Shown: piece after piece, positions 7,739-15,125 of the stretch
Numbering within the stretch: the stretch's first letter is position 1
Layout of the letters: the number at the start of each line of letters is the position of its first letter
DNA from: an uncultured Lachnospiraceae bacterium
Lineage (GTDB): Bacteria; Bacillota; Clostridia; Lachnospirales; Lachnospiraceae
NCBI GenBank assembly: GCA_910585635.1
Contig: CAJUFE010000076.1
Location: forward strand, 1 to 17,393
DNA: 17,393 nt
Direction of reading: 5' to 3'
Translations under genes and position numbers: made by a program
Notes under the pieces: model-generated
Seen by the model: the letters and a program-made list of their open reading frames with translations, nothing else
Databases searched by the model: none
Told to the model about the DNA's origin: nothing

Positions 7739-8020
7739 GTTACTTTTCACACCCACGTCAGCTGTTGGATAGGTGCAGGTGCATTGTCGGTCACCCATCC
7801 GGGCCTCCGGATGCTAAGTGGCTGGTAAGACATATGACCAAAGAACAGCCATAAAGTAGCGGAGGGAGGGGCATGTCACATAAAGGACCCTAGCGGAACG
7901 AGAGCGCGTCCTGTTGTGACATGCCCCTCCCGGAGCGGACCCCTTGCAACATCTCTATACGATAGGACTCCCTGGCGTGGGAGTGAACCGTAACCCTTAA
8001 AAGGGACGGCCGAAAAGTCC
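7739..8020. repeat. Structured intergenic repeat, copy 3 (with internal insertion)
   Basis: About 282 bases between the leuA terminator and the glf promoter. The ends carry TACTTTTC (7741-7748) and GAAAAGT (8012-8018). The main stem is a perfect 17-bp pairing of GGGAGGGGCATGTCACA (7864-7880) with 7915-7931. The small loop keeps AGCGGAACGAGAGCGCG and is closed by AGGAC/GTCCT. CTCCCGGAGCGGA and CTTGCAAC follow the stem as in copies 1 and 2. Relative to copy 2, about 90 bases are inserted around 7759-7847. These contain a hairpin CATCCGG (7796-7802) / CCGGATG (7807-7813). The arm sequence differs from copy 2 while pairing is retained. Confidence 0.8.
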
Positions 8021-8032
8021 CCATTGTATCCG

Positions 8033-8061
8033 TTGAAAGCTTCGGGGAAATATAGTAAAAT
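8033..8061 (+). promoter_or_regulatory. Sigma-A type promoter for the glycan cluster (glf)
   Basis: TTGAAA (8033-8038), a 17-base spacer and TAAAAT (8056-8061). The start would be near 8068, 36 bases before glf. It lies 12 bases after the end of repeat copy 3 and probably drives glf and at least the glycosyltransferase genes after it. Confidence 0.7.
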
Positions 8062-8103
8062 GGGTAGTATCCATAAATACAGAAAAGAAAGCAGGAGAAC
8101 GGG

Positions 8104-9207
8104 ATGAAAAAATATGACTTTGTACTGGTAGGGGCCGGCTTATATAACGGGACATTTGCGTATCTGGCCCGGCAGGCGGGGAAGCGCTGCCTGGTGGTGG
8201 AGAAGCGGGAGCATCTGGGAGGGAATGTGTACTGTGCAGAGATCGAGGGGATCGATGTCCACCGCTACGGGGCCCATATCTTCCACACCAGCGACCGGGA
8301 GGTCTGGGACTTTGTGAACAGCCTGGCGGAGTTCAACCGCTATACCAACAGTCCGGTGGCCAACTACCATGGAGAGATGTATAACATGCCCTTTAACATG
8401 AACACCTTCAGCAAGATGTGGCAGATCTCCACCCCGGCCCAGGCCAAGGCGAAGATCGAGGAGCAGCGGGCCGGGATCGTGGGGGAGCCGAAGAACTTAG
8501 AGGAGCAGGCGATCCGCCTGGTGGGGCGGGATATCTATGAGAAGCTGGTGAAGGGCTACACGGAGAAGCAGTGGGGGCGTGATTGTAAGGACCTGCCCGC
8601 CTTTATCATCAAGCGGCTCCCGGTGCGCTACACCTATGACAATAATTATTTTAATGACCTGTACCAGGGGATCCCGATCGGCAGCTATAATGTGATCGTG
8701 GAGAAGCTGTTCGAGGGCTGTGATGTGGAGATGGGCGTGGATTATCTGGAGAAAAAGGCCTATTATGACAGCCTTGGGGAACGGGTCGTCTACAGCGGGA
8801 TGATCGACGCCTATTTCCAGTACCGGTTCGGCAAGCTGGAGTACCGCAGCCTGCGTTTTGAGACAGAGCTTTTGGACGAGGAGAACTACCAGGGCGTGGC
8901 GGTGGTGAACTACACCGACCGGGAGACGCCCTATACCCGGGTGATCGAGCATAAGCATTTCCAGTTCGGGACCCAGCCGAAGACGGTGATCACCAGGGAA
9001 TATCCGGTGGCCTGGGAGGAAGGCATGGAGCCTTATTATCCGGTCAATGACGAGAAGAACCAGGCCTTGTATCAGAGATACGCCCAGCTGGCAGAGCAGG
9101 AGGAGAAGGTGCTGTTCGGCGGACGGCTGGGGGCCTATCAATATTATGATATGGACAAGGTGATCCGGGCGGCCATGGAGGCGGCCAGGAAGGAGCTGGG
9201 CGTGTGA
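8104..9207 (+). CDS. glf: UDP-galactopyranose mutase
   Basis: FAD enzyme that converts UDP-galactopyranose to UDP-galactofuranose, the donor for galactofuranose in surface glycans. The 367-residue length is standard. The N-terminus has the dinucleotide fold VLVGAGLYNGTF and VVEKREHLGGNVY. RYGAHIFHTSD, NSPVANY, GYTEKQWGRD (151-160) and FIIKRLPVRYTYDNNYF with Arg175 follow. YTRVIEHKHF and FGGRLGAYQYYDMD near the end complete the family pattern. In the FAD-binding loop the usual GxGxxG reads GAGLYN, so the third Gly position is Asn15, followed by Gly16. AGGAGAA precedes the start. As the first gene after the promoter, it marks the downstream genes as a galactofuranose-related cluster. Confidence 0.95.
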   Translation: MKKYDFVLVGAGLYNGTFAYLARQAGKRCLVVEKREHLGGNVYCAEIEGIDVHRYGAHIFHTSDREVWDFVNSLAEFNRYTNSPVANYHGEMYNMPFNMNTFSKMWQISTPAQAKAKIEEQRAGIVGEPKNLEEQAIRLVGRDIYEKLVKGYTEKQWGRDCKDLPAFIIKRLPVRYTYDNNYFNDLYQGIPIGSYNVIVEKLFEGCDVEMGVDYLEKKAYYDSLGERVVYSGMIDAYFQYRFGKLEYRSLRFETELLDEENYQGVAVVNYTDRETPYTRVIEHKHFQFGTQPKTVITREYPVAWEEGMEPYYPVNDEKNQALYQRYAQLAEQEEKVLFGGRLGAYQYYDMDKVIRAAMEAARKELGV

Positions 9208-9306
9208 CCGGGGGCGGTCCTGTGCGGCCAGGTGTGTCCCTTGGACTTGACAAAACTGCGGAGTGTGCAGGATGGAGCGGCAGGAGCCCAGGAAGGGGTG
9301 AGCGGT

Positions 9307-10326
9307 ATGGATATAGTATATGCGTCTAATGAGCGGTATGCCAGGCATCTGGCGGTATCGATGTTCTCGCTCTTTGACCATGATCAGGTGGCGGAGCGGA
9401 TACGGGTCTTTGTGCTGGACATGGGGATCGGTCAGGAGAGCCGGCAGCGGCTGGAGCAGGTGGCGGACGGTTTCCAGCGGGAGCTGATCTTTATCCCCAT
9501 GGGCGACTTGAAGGAACGGTTTTCTTATGAGGTGGATACCGGCGGCTTTGATATCAGCGCCATGGGGCGGCTCTTCGTGGGGACCGCGCTGCCTGCGGAT
9601 GTGGAGCGGGTGCTGTATCTGGACTGTGATACGGTGGTGCTGGCCTCCTTAAAGAAGCTGTGGCAGACGGATCTGAAAGGGCGGCTCTTCGGCGCGGTGA
9701 TGGAGCCTACGATCTACCCTGCGGTGAAGGCCTCCATCGGTCTGGGAAAGGAGGATCCGTATTTTAATTCCGGCGTGCTGTTGATCGATCTGGCCCGCTG
9801 GAGGGCCCAGGGGGCGGAAGGACAGCTGGTGGCATTTTACGGCAACCTGGGCGGGAAGGCCTTTGCCTGCGATCAGGATACTTTGAACGGGGCATTTAAA
9901 GGGCAGATCAAAGTGCTTTCCCCGCGGTATAACTTCTTTACAAATTACCGGTATTTCCATTACTGGGATCTGGTCAGGCAGTCCCCTGCTTACCGGGCTG
10001 TGCCTAAGAAGGTCTTCACCCGGGCGAAGCATCATCCCGCGATCCTCCATTTCGCGGGGGATGAGCGGCCCTGGAGGGCGGGGAACCTGAGCCACTTTCG
10101 GAGGGCTTATGAACAGTATCTCTTCCTGACGCCCTGGCGGGGGACTCCTAAGGAAAAGGACGGGAAAGGCCAGCGGCTGTATCTCTTCGCCTATCATGTG
10201 ATGGACTATCTGACCTGGCTCTGCCCGCCCATCCGCTGGTGGGTCAGCGGGCGGTTTGGGATGAAGATGGTGGAAGGGCGGCAGAAGGGCGATAGAAAGC
10301 CTGCTCCGGCTGATGCCGCGTCATAA
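9307..10326 (+). CDS. Glycosyltransferase family 8 protein
   Basis: A 339-residue GT-A fold retaining glycosyltransferase of family GT8 (LgtC/WaaJ type), expected to move a hexose from a nucleotide sugar to a growing surface glycan at the inner face of the membrane. It starts MDIVYASNERYARHLAVSM. The metal-binding DxD is DCD (106-108, in VLYLDCDTVV). FNSGVLLIDLARWR (153-166), CDQDTLNGAF (188-197) and HFAGDERPW (248-256) are the other GT8 marks. The C-terminal 60 residues are basic and amphipathic and could bind membrane. An in-frame extension to 9232 is discounted because GGAAGGGGTGAG precedes ATG 9307. The exact donor and acceptor cannot be told. It follows glf after 99 bases. Confidence 0.9.
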   Translation: MDIVYASNERYARHLAVSMFSLFDHDQVAERIRVFVLDMGIGQESRQRLEQVADGFQRELIFIPMGDLKERFSYEVDTGGFDISAMGRLFVGTALPADVERVLYLDCDTVVLASLKKLWQTDLKGRLFGAVMEPTIYPAVKASIGLGKEDPYFNSGVLLIDLARWRAQGAEGQLVAFYGNLGGKAFACDQDTLNGAFKGQIKVLSPRYNFFTNYRYFHYWDLVRQSPAYRAVPKKVFTRAKHHPAILHFAGDERPWRAGNLSHFRRAYEQYLFLTPWRGTPKEKDGKGQRLYLFAYHVMDYLTWLCPPIRWWVSGRFGMKMVEGRQKGDRKPAPADAAS

Positions 10327-10457
10327 AGGGCAGGCTCTGTGCCAGCCGGCCCTTTCGATGTGGTGCTGCATCGCTGCCGGGCCATGGAGTCTTACGCTGA
10401 TCGGGATCAGGAGATGGGGAGCGCGCTGGAGGAGAGGCAGGGCAGAGGGAGGAGAAG

Positions 10458-11567
10458 ATGGACAGGAAGAAAAGGGTCAGCTGTGTGATCGTCAACTACA
10501 ACGACGCAGATACCACAGAAAAGCTGGTGCGGCAGATCTTCCGCTACCGCAGTCTGGACGGGGTGGTGGTAGTGGATAACGGCTCTACGGACGGATCGGA
10601 GGGACGGCTGCGGGCGTTGGCTAAGGAGTTGACGGGCGAAGGGGCTGAAAAAAGTGCTCCTCCAGAGCCGGACGGGAAAAACGCTGGAGAGTGCGTCGGA
10701 GGATCAGGCGGCGGACGCATCGGGGATATGGGCAGCGGATCGCTCCAAAAGCCGGACCGGACAGAAGAGCCGCAGAAGGCAGAAGGACGGCGGCGGATCG
10801 TGGTATTGGCGGCAGGGAAGAACGGCGGTTACGGCGCGGGGAATAACCTGGGTATCCGGTATTCCTGCCAGGAGCTGGGGATGGATCATGTGCTGGTGGC
10901 CAATCCGGATGTGGCGTTCTCAGAGCGGACTGTGGCCAGGCTCTCCCGGCTTTTGGACCGACATCCGGAGCTGGGAGCGGTCTCGACCCGGATGCAGGAT
11001 GCGGTTTATGGAGAGCAGCCAAATGGCTGGCCCCTCTTAGGGCTGTGGGGAGACTTAGCCAGGAGCGGCCCGGTGTGCAGACGGCTGTTCAAGCCGTTTT
11101 TAGAGTACAGAAAGACCTATCTCCAGGGGAAGCGGGCGGTCTATGTGGACGCGGTCCACGGCTCCCTGGTGATGGTGGACGGAAAGAAGTTTTTGGCCTG
11201 CGGCGGCTATGATGAAAGGGTATTCTTGTATAACGAGGAGGCGATCCTGGGCTTCCGTCTGCGGGCGAAGGGCTATGGGACCGCGCTGCTCCTTACAGAC
11301 CAGTACCTCCATCAGCATTCCCAGAGCATCTCGAAGACCTACGGGGATATGTGGCAGCGGCAGCAGCTGCGCAATGCCAGTGCGTTGTATTATTACAAAA
11401 ATTATCTGAAGATCAGCAGATGGCAGGAGCTGGCCGTGAAGGCCTTTTTCCAGGTGGTGCGGGCGGAGATCTGGTGCGCGGCGGTGTGGAAGGAGATCGC
11501 GCGTATATTGGAACGTAAAGACTTGTTTGTGGCTGAAAGAGCCGATGAGGATCGGTGCATCAGTTGA
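10458..11567 (+). CDS. Family 2 glycosyltransferase with Gly-rich insert
   Basis: A 369-residue inverting GT2 enzyme, most like the rhamnosyltransferase-type GT2 group. The order is VSCVIVNYNDADTT (7-20), VVVVDNGSTDGS (36-47), GKNGGYGAGNNLGIRY (120-135), VLVANPDV (145-152, the DxD-equivalent site), GSLVMVDGKKF and VFLYNEEAILGFRLRAKG. Residues about 59-111 interrupt the nucleotide-binding region. They form a low-complexity stretch rich in Gly, Ser, Glu and Pro, placed between the DNGSTDGS loop and the next strand (RRRIVVLAAG). Without it the protein would have ordinary length. GGAGGAGAAG precedes ATG 10458. A 131-base gap separates it from the GT8 gene. Its stop codon lies in the first of two 31-base repeats. 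Sugar specificity is unknown. Confidence 0.9.
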   Translation: MDRKKRVSCVIVNYNDADTTEKLVRQIFRYRSLDGVVVVDNGSTDGSEGRLRALAKELTGEGAEKSAPPEPDGKNAGECVGGSGGGRIGDMGSGSLQKPDRTEEPQKAEGRRRIVVLAAGKNGGYGAGNNLGIRYSCQELGMDHVLVANPDVAFSERTVARLSRLLDRHPELGAVSTRMQDAVYGEQPNGWPLLGLWGDLARSGPVCRRLFKPFLEYRKTYLQGKRAVYVDAVHGSLVMVDGKKFLACGGYDERVFLYNEEAILGFRLRAKGYGTALLLTDQYLHQHSQSISKTYGDMWQRQQLRNASALYYYKNYLKISRWQELAVKAFFQVVRAEIWCAAVWKEIARILERKDLFVAERADEDRCIS

Positions 11568-11618
11568 CGTATATCCGTCTGGTTGATGCATCAGTTGATG
11601 TATCCGAGCTTAGTTGAT
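11557..11618 (+). repeat. Two 31-bp tandem units spanning the GT2 gene end
   Basis: Units 11557-11587 and 11588-11618 both begin GCATCAGTTGA and end with GTTGAT, with small internal shifts between. The first contains the last codons and stop of the GT2 gene. The second repeats them outside the gene. A further TATGGG/CCCATA hairpin lies at 11619-11646. No coding or promoter role is clear. Confidence 0.7.
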
Positions 11619-11671
11619 GTATGGGCCGGGGGCTTTTGACCCATACCGATCAGAAAGGCAGCTATAGATAG

Positions 11672-12154
11672 ATGAAGAAAAATATCGAAAAGACAAACGT
11701 CATGCGGGTATTGGACCAGAAAAAGGTCTCCTATAAGAGCTACTGCTATGTGGACACAGGCGTGATCAGCGGCATGGAGGTGGCGGATGTCCTGGGGCAG
11801 GATCCGGCCCGGGTGTTCAAGACTCTGGTGACAGAGGGGAGCGGGGATGCCCACTATGTGTTCCTGGTCCCGGTGGAAAAGGAGCTGGATCTGAAGAAAG
11901 CCGCCAAAGCCGTGGGAGCGAAGAGCATCCATATGCTCAAGGCCAAAGACCTGCTGGGCCTGACGGGATATGTCCATGGCGGCTGTTCCCCGATCGGGAT
12001 GAAAAAGCTTTTTCCGACGGTGATCCATACCTCGGCCGAGGGCTTTGACACCATCTTCTTCAGCGGCGGGAAGATCGGATATCAGGTGGAGACCTCACTG
12101 GAGGAGCTGAAAAAGGTGATGCCTTTTAGGCTGGAGGATGTCGTGGTCAGCTGA
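11672..12154 (+). CDS. ybaK: YbaK/EbsC-type Cys-tRNA(Pro) deacylase
   Basis: A 160-residue protein of the YbaK family. These hydrolyse Cys mischarged on tRNA(Pro) by prolyl-tRNA synthetase, a translation quality-control job in the cytosol. Length equals that of the E. coli protein. Lys50 in VFKTLV corresponds to the conserved catalytic-site Lys. GGCSPIGMKK (103-112) is the family signature, and IFFSGGKIGYQVE near the end is also typical. The ribosome binding site is poor (AGAAAGG about 13 bases upstream), suggesting weak or coupled translation. Its position between glycosyltransferases is functionally odd. The adjacent gaps (104 and 223 bases) suggest that it was inserted into the cluster or simply shares transcription. 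Related YbaK-like proteins can act on other mischarged tRNAs, so the exact substrate is an inference. Confidence 0.92.
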   Translation: MKKNIEKTNVMRVLDQKKVSYKSYCYVDTGVISGMEVADVLGQDPARVFKTLVTEGSGDAHYVFLVPVEKELDLKKAAKAVGAKSIHMLKAKDLLGLTGYVHGGCSPIGMKKLFPTVIHTSAEGFDTIFFSGGKIGYQVETSLEELKKVMPFRLEDVVVS

Positions 12155-12327
12155 TGGTGTTTCCTATGACCGGCTGGCAGCTCATCAGATGGTCAGCGGA
12201 GTGTATCAAGTAGGCCGCCAGAGGGATAAAAACGGATCCTATGGCAGTAGACAGATAGGAGCGCACTTTGGCATCCCTGGATGTACCGCCTGTTCGGTGG
12301 CGGGACTCCATAATAAGAAAGCTAAGG

Positions 12328-12352
12328 GACTGTTCAGGGTATCTGAACGGTC
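12328..12352 (+). other. Hairpin before the double glycosyltransferase gene
   Basis: GACTGTTCAG (12328-12337) pairs with CTGAACGGTC (12343-12352), ten positions with one G-U, over GGTAT. No T-run follows. The ribosome binding site of the next gene starts soon after. It may be a processing or stability element; no role can be assigned. Confidence 0.4.
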
Positions 12353-12377
12353 ACGCTGAGAAAAGGAGAAGAGCATC

Positions 12378-15125
12378 ATGCCATGTGGATATGATAAGGA
12401 CTTGGTCTCCATCGTAGTCCCAGTCTATAACGGGGAAGAGTACCTGGAGCGCTGTATCACTTCCCTGCAGCAGCAGAGCTATCCCTATCTGGAGATCATC
12501 CTGGTGGATGACGGCTCCCAGGACGACTCCTTAAAGATATGCCAAAAGGAGGCCGAAAAGGATCCCCGGATCCAGGTGATCCACAAGGAGAACGGCGGCG
12601 TGGCAAGCGCCCGGAACGCGGGGATGGCGGCCATGACCGGGCAGTGGCTGCTGTTGATCGACGGGGATGACTACATCCATCCGGACATGGTGCGGGACCT
12701 TTTGGCCGCCGTGAAGGAAGGGGACGCCCAGGTGGCGGTCTGCGGCTTTGAGCGGGTGTACGCAGACGGTACGCCGCCGGAGCGCCACGCATTAGGCTGC
12801 GAAAGGTCTTCTATGGATATCCTTTCCCTGGACGGACAAAAGGAGGAGCGTCTGGGAGCGGGAGAATGGCAGACGAGGGGACTGTGGGCGAAAAAGAAGG
12901 GGACTAGAGAGCGGCAGCCGAGAGTAGGGTGGACAAGAAAGCGGCAGGCGAAGGAACTGTGGATAAGAAAGCAGCAGATGAGGGGACTGCGGGGAGAAGA
13001 GGCGGACAGGGTGCGATGGGGACGGACCGGGGAAGGCCGTCTCCTCTGGAGCGGCAGCCTGTCTGCCTTTGTGGCAGACCTTCTCCTGCCTCTGTACCGC
13101 AACCTGATGCTCCGGACCCAGAGCAATAAGTTGTATTCGGTCCCGGTGATCCGGGAGAACGGCCTGTGGTATCCGGAGGGCATCTCGATCAATGAGGATA
13201 TCTGGTTCTGTGCGCGCTATCTCACCTACTGCCGCCGGGTGGCCTGCATCCCCGGCAGCTATCTGTATTATTGGCAGAAGGCCCAGGGGGCCAGCCAGAT
13301 CAGCCGCTATCACCCGGAAGGGGTGGAGAGCTGTTTTCTTTTGCTGGAGGCCGTGGAGGGGCTGTTAAAGGCAGCGGACGCACCTGATGAGGTCCGCCGG
13401 GCTATGGACGATGAGATGCTGTTCCACATCTGCGGCTTTGCCGGACACAGCTATTCCCGGACCGCGAAGACCGCCGAGGAATGCTATGAGGAGATCGTAG
13501 AGCTGGCGGGCCGGAGCCAGTTCAAGGCGCTGTTAGAGCGGATGGAGCCTTCCGGTCTGAAAAATAAGGTGGCGGCCTTTTTGCTGGGACATGGTCTGTG
13601 CCGCCTGTACCACTGGCTGTGCCTGGGGCTGTATGGGCGGCAGAGGCAGGCCTTTTTATCCCAACAGGCGGAGCGGGAAGGAAGAGCAGGGCGCAGGGAG
13701 CATGAAGGACAGATGACAGGGCGCAGGGAGCATGAAGGACAGATGACAGGGCGCAGGGAGTATGAAGGACTGATGGCAGGGATCGGGGAGAAGATCTGCA
13801 TGAAAAAGAAAGCGGACCGAGAGGGAAAAGCAGGTGATGGGAAGAGGACAAAGTGCCAGGAGAAAAGAGGGAACGTGGAGAAAGCAGACATGGATAAGAG
13901 AGCAGACATAAAAGAGAACGCTGGCTTGAAAGGGTGCAGGATAAGGCAGGAGATCCCAGACCGCAGGGGAAGGGCGCTAGGACAAAGTAAAAAGGCGCCA
14001 GGACAAAGAGAAAAGGCGCCGAAACAAAGGGAACAGGCACCAGAACAAAAGGAAAAGGCGCCAGGACAAAGAGAACAGGCACCAGAACAAAGAGAACAGG
14101 CGCCAGGACAAAGGGAAATGGCATCAGGGCAAACGGAGCGGGAGCGACCGGTGGGAGCACCCCTGGTCAGCATAAGCTGTGTCTCCTTCAACCACGAGGC
14201 CTATATCGCCAGAGCTCTGGACAGCTTCCTGATGCAGGAAACGGATTTTCCCTTTGAGATCTTGGTCTATGACGACGCTTCTACAGACCGTACCCAAGCG
14301 ATCATCCGGGACTATGAAGAGAAGTATCCGGATCTGATCAAGCCTTATTATCAGACAGAGAACCAATATTCTCAGGGCAAGTATAATGTGGAGGGCTATT
14401 TTAATTATCCGCGGGCGAAGGGCAAGTATATCGCCATGTGCGACGGCGATGACTACTGGACGGACAAAAAGAAGCTGCAGCTCCAGGTGGACTACATGGA
14501 GGCCCACCCGGGATGCTCCATGTGCTTCCATGCCGCCCGGATCGAGACGCCGGAGCGGTCGATCCAGTCCCTGAAGATCCGGCCCTATAGAGGGGACCGG
14601 GTGATCGCGCCGGAAAAGGTGATCGATAAGCCTTCGAACTACCCTACGGCCTCTCTGCTGTTCCGGACGGCCTACACCCGAGACCTCCAGGACTATTATT
14701 ATGTTAGCCCGGTAGGGGATATCTCGATCCAGATCCATCTGGCGGCCAAGGGATGGGCCTATTACATGGACCGGGAGATGTCTGCTTACCGGCAGGGCGT
14801 GTCCGTGTCCTGGAGCACGCAGATGAAGCAGGGGGACCTAAAAAAGAACCTGATCGACCACCACAATGCCATGAAGGTGATGTACCGGGGCTTTTCCAAA
14901 GAGACCGGCGGGCAGTATGACCAGGCGATCGAGCGGGCCTGCCGCCGGATGGACTTCCTGACCCTGGTCAATACAAAGAGCTACCGGGAAGCGTTGCTGC
15001 CAGGTTACCGCCCCTTCTTCAAGGAGCTGCCCCTGCGGACCCGGCTCTTCATCTGGTTCGAGCTGCTGGCGCCCGGGCCTTACCGGAGGCTGCGCAGGCT
15101 GGTGTATGGAGAGGAGCGGTCCTAG
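12378..15125 (+). CDS. Two-domain family 2 glycosyltransferase with repeat-rich linker
   Basis: A 915-residue protein with two separate GT2 catalytic domains. Domain 1 has SIVVPVYNGEEYLERC (11-26), ILVDDGSQDDS (41-51), NGGVASARNAG (72-82) and DxD in LLIDGDDYI (92-100). It has a charged insert at about 150-224 and ends near residue 427. Domain 2 (about 595-915) has VSISCVSFNHEAYI (597-610), ILVYDDASTDRT (628-639), AMCDGDDYW (686-694) and YPTASLLFR. The linker (about 428-593) is highly charged and holds three 10-residue and seven 7-residue tandem repeats. Both domains keep their metal-binding Asp residues, so two sequential sugar transfers by one polypeptide are likely. Substrates are unknown. 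AAAAGGAG precedes ATG 12378. Fusion of two formerly separate genes through an expanding linker is my inference; the frame is intact throughout. Confidence 0.9.
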   Translation: MPCGYDKDLVSIVVPVYNGEEYLERCITSLQQQSYPYLEIILVDDGSQDDSLKICQKEAEKDPRIQVIHKENGGVASARNAGMAAMTGQWLLLIDGDDYIHPDMVRDLLAAVKEGDAQVAVCGFERVYADGTPPERHALGCERSSMDILSLDGQKEERLGAGEWQTRGLWAKKKGTRERQPRVGWTRKRQAKELWIRKQQMRGLRGEEADRVRWGRTGEGRLLWSGSLSAFVADLLLPLYRNLMLRTQSNKLYSVPVIRENGLWYPEGISINEDIWFCARYLTYCRRVACIPGSYLYYWQKAQGASQISRYHPEGVESCFLLLEAVEGLLKAADAPDEVRRAMDDEMLFHICGFAGHSYSRTAKTAEECYEEIVELAGRSQFKALLERMEPSGLKNKVAAFLLGHGLCRLYHWLCLGLYGRQRQAFLSQQAEREGRAGRREHEGQMTGRREHEGQMTGRREYEGLMAGIGEKICMKKKADREGKAGDGKRTKCQEKRGNVEKADMDKRADIKENAGLKGCRIRQEIPDRRGRALGQSKKAPGQREKAPKQREQAPEQKEKAPGQREQAPEQREQAPGQREMASGQTERERPVGAPLVSISCVSFNHEAYIARALDSFLMQETDFPFEILVYDDASTDRTQAIIRDYEEKYPDLIKPYYQTENQYSQGKYNVEGYFNYPRAKGKYIAMCDGDDYWTDKKKLQLQVDYMEAHPGCSMCFHAARIETPERSIQSLKIRPYRGDRVIAPEKVIDKPSNYPTASLLFRTAYTRDLQDYYYVSPVGDISIQIHLAAKGWAYYMDREMSAYRQGVSVSWSTQMKQGDLKKNLIDHHNAMKVMYRGFSKETGGQYDQAIERACRRMDFLTLVNTKSYREALLPGYRPFFKELPLRTRLFIWFELLAPGPYRRLRRLVYGEERS
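13691..13780 (+). repeat. Three 30-bp in-frame tandem repeats in the linker
   Basis: Three exact-length units (13691-13720, 13721-13750, 13751-13780) encode GRREHEGQMT twice, then GRREYEGLMA. Units 1 and 2 are identical at nucleotide level and the third differs at three positions. The near-identity suggests recent duplication. Confidence 0.95.
13980..14126 (+). repeat. Seven 21-bp in-frame tandem repeats in the linker
   Basis: Seven 21-base units encode heptads of the form GQREQAP (variants GQSKKAP, GQREKAP, KQREQAP, EQKEKAP, EQREQAP, GQREMAS). A partial eighth unit, GQTE, leads into the second GT2 domain. The spaced Pro residues argue for an extended flexible linker rather than a coiled coil. 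Confidence 0.93.

Noticed and set aside
5428..8020. Intergenic repeat as a remnant insertion sequence with transposase
   Set aside because: No copy contains a frame long enough or similar to a transposase. At most it could be a non-autonomous element.
9247..9275. TTGACA as a -35 box before the GT8 gene
   Set aside because: No acceptable -10 box lies 16-18 bases downstream; the sequence there is around GGATGG.
12138..12359. A 73-codon + frame overlapping the end of ybaK
   Set aside because: It has no ribosome binding site and no recognisable protein, and its composition does not look coding. It ends in the hairpin before the next gene.
1974..14126. Tandem repeats as a possible CRISPR array
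   Set aside because: Units are directly adjacent with no spacers, keep the reading frame and lie inside conserved genes.
13484..14191. Long - strand open frames rich in Cys, Ser, Pro and Leu opposite the double GT2 gene
   Set aside because: They are the antisense reading of the tandem repeats in a clearly coding + strand gene, and have no ribosome binding site or family resemblance. Similar antisense frames opposite yqhQ, prmC, glf and glmM were rejected for the same reason.
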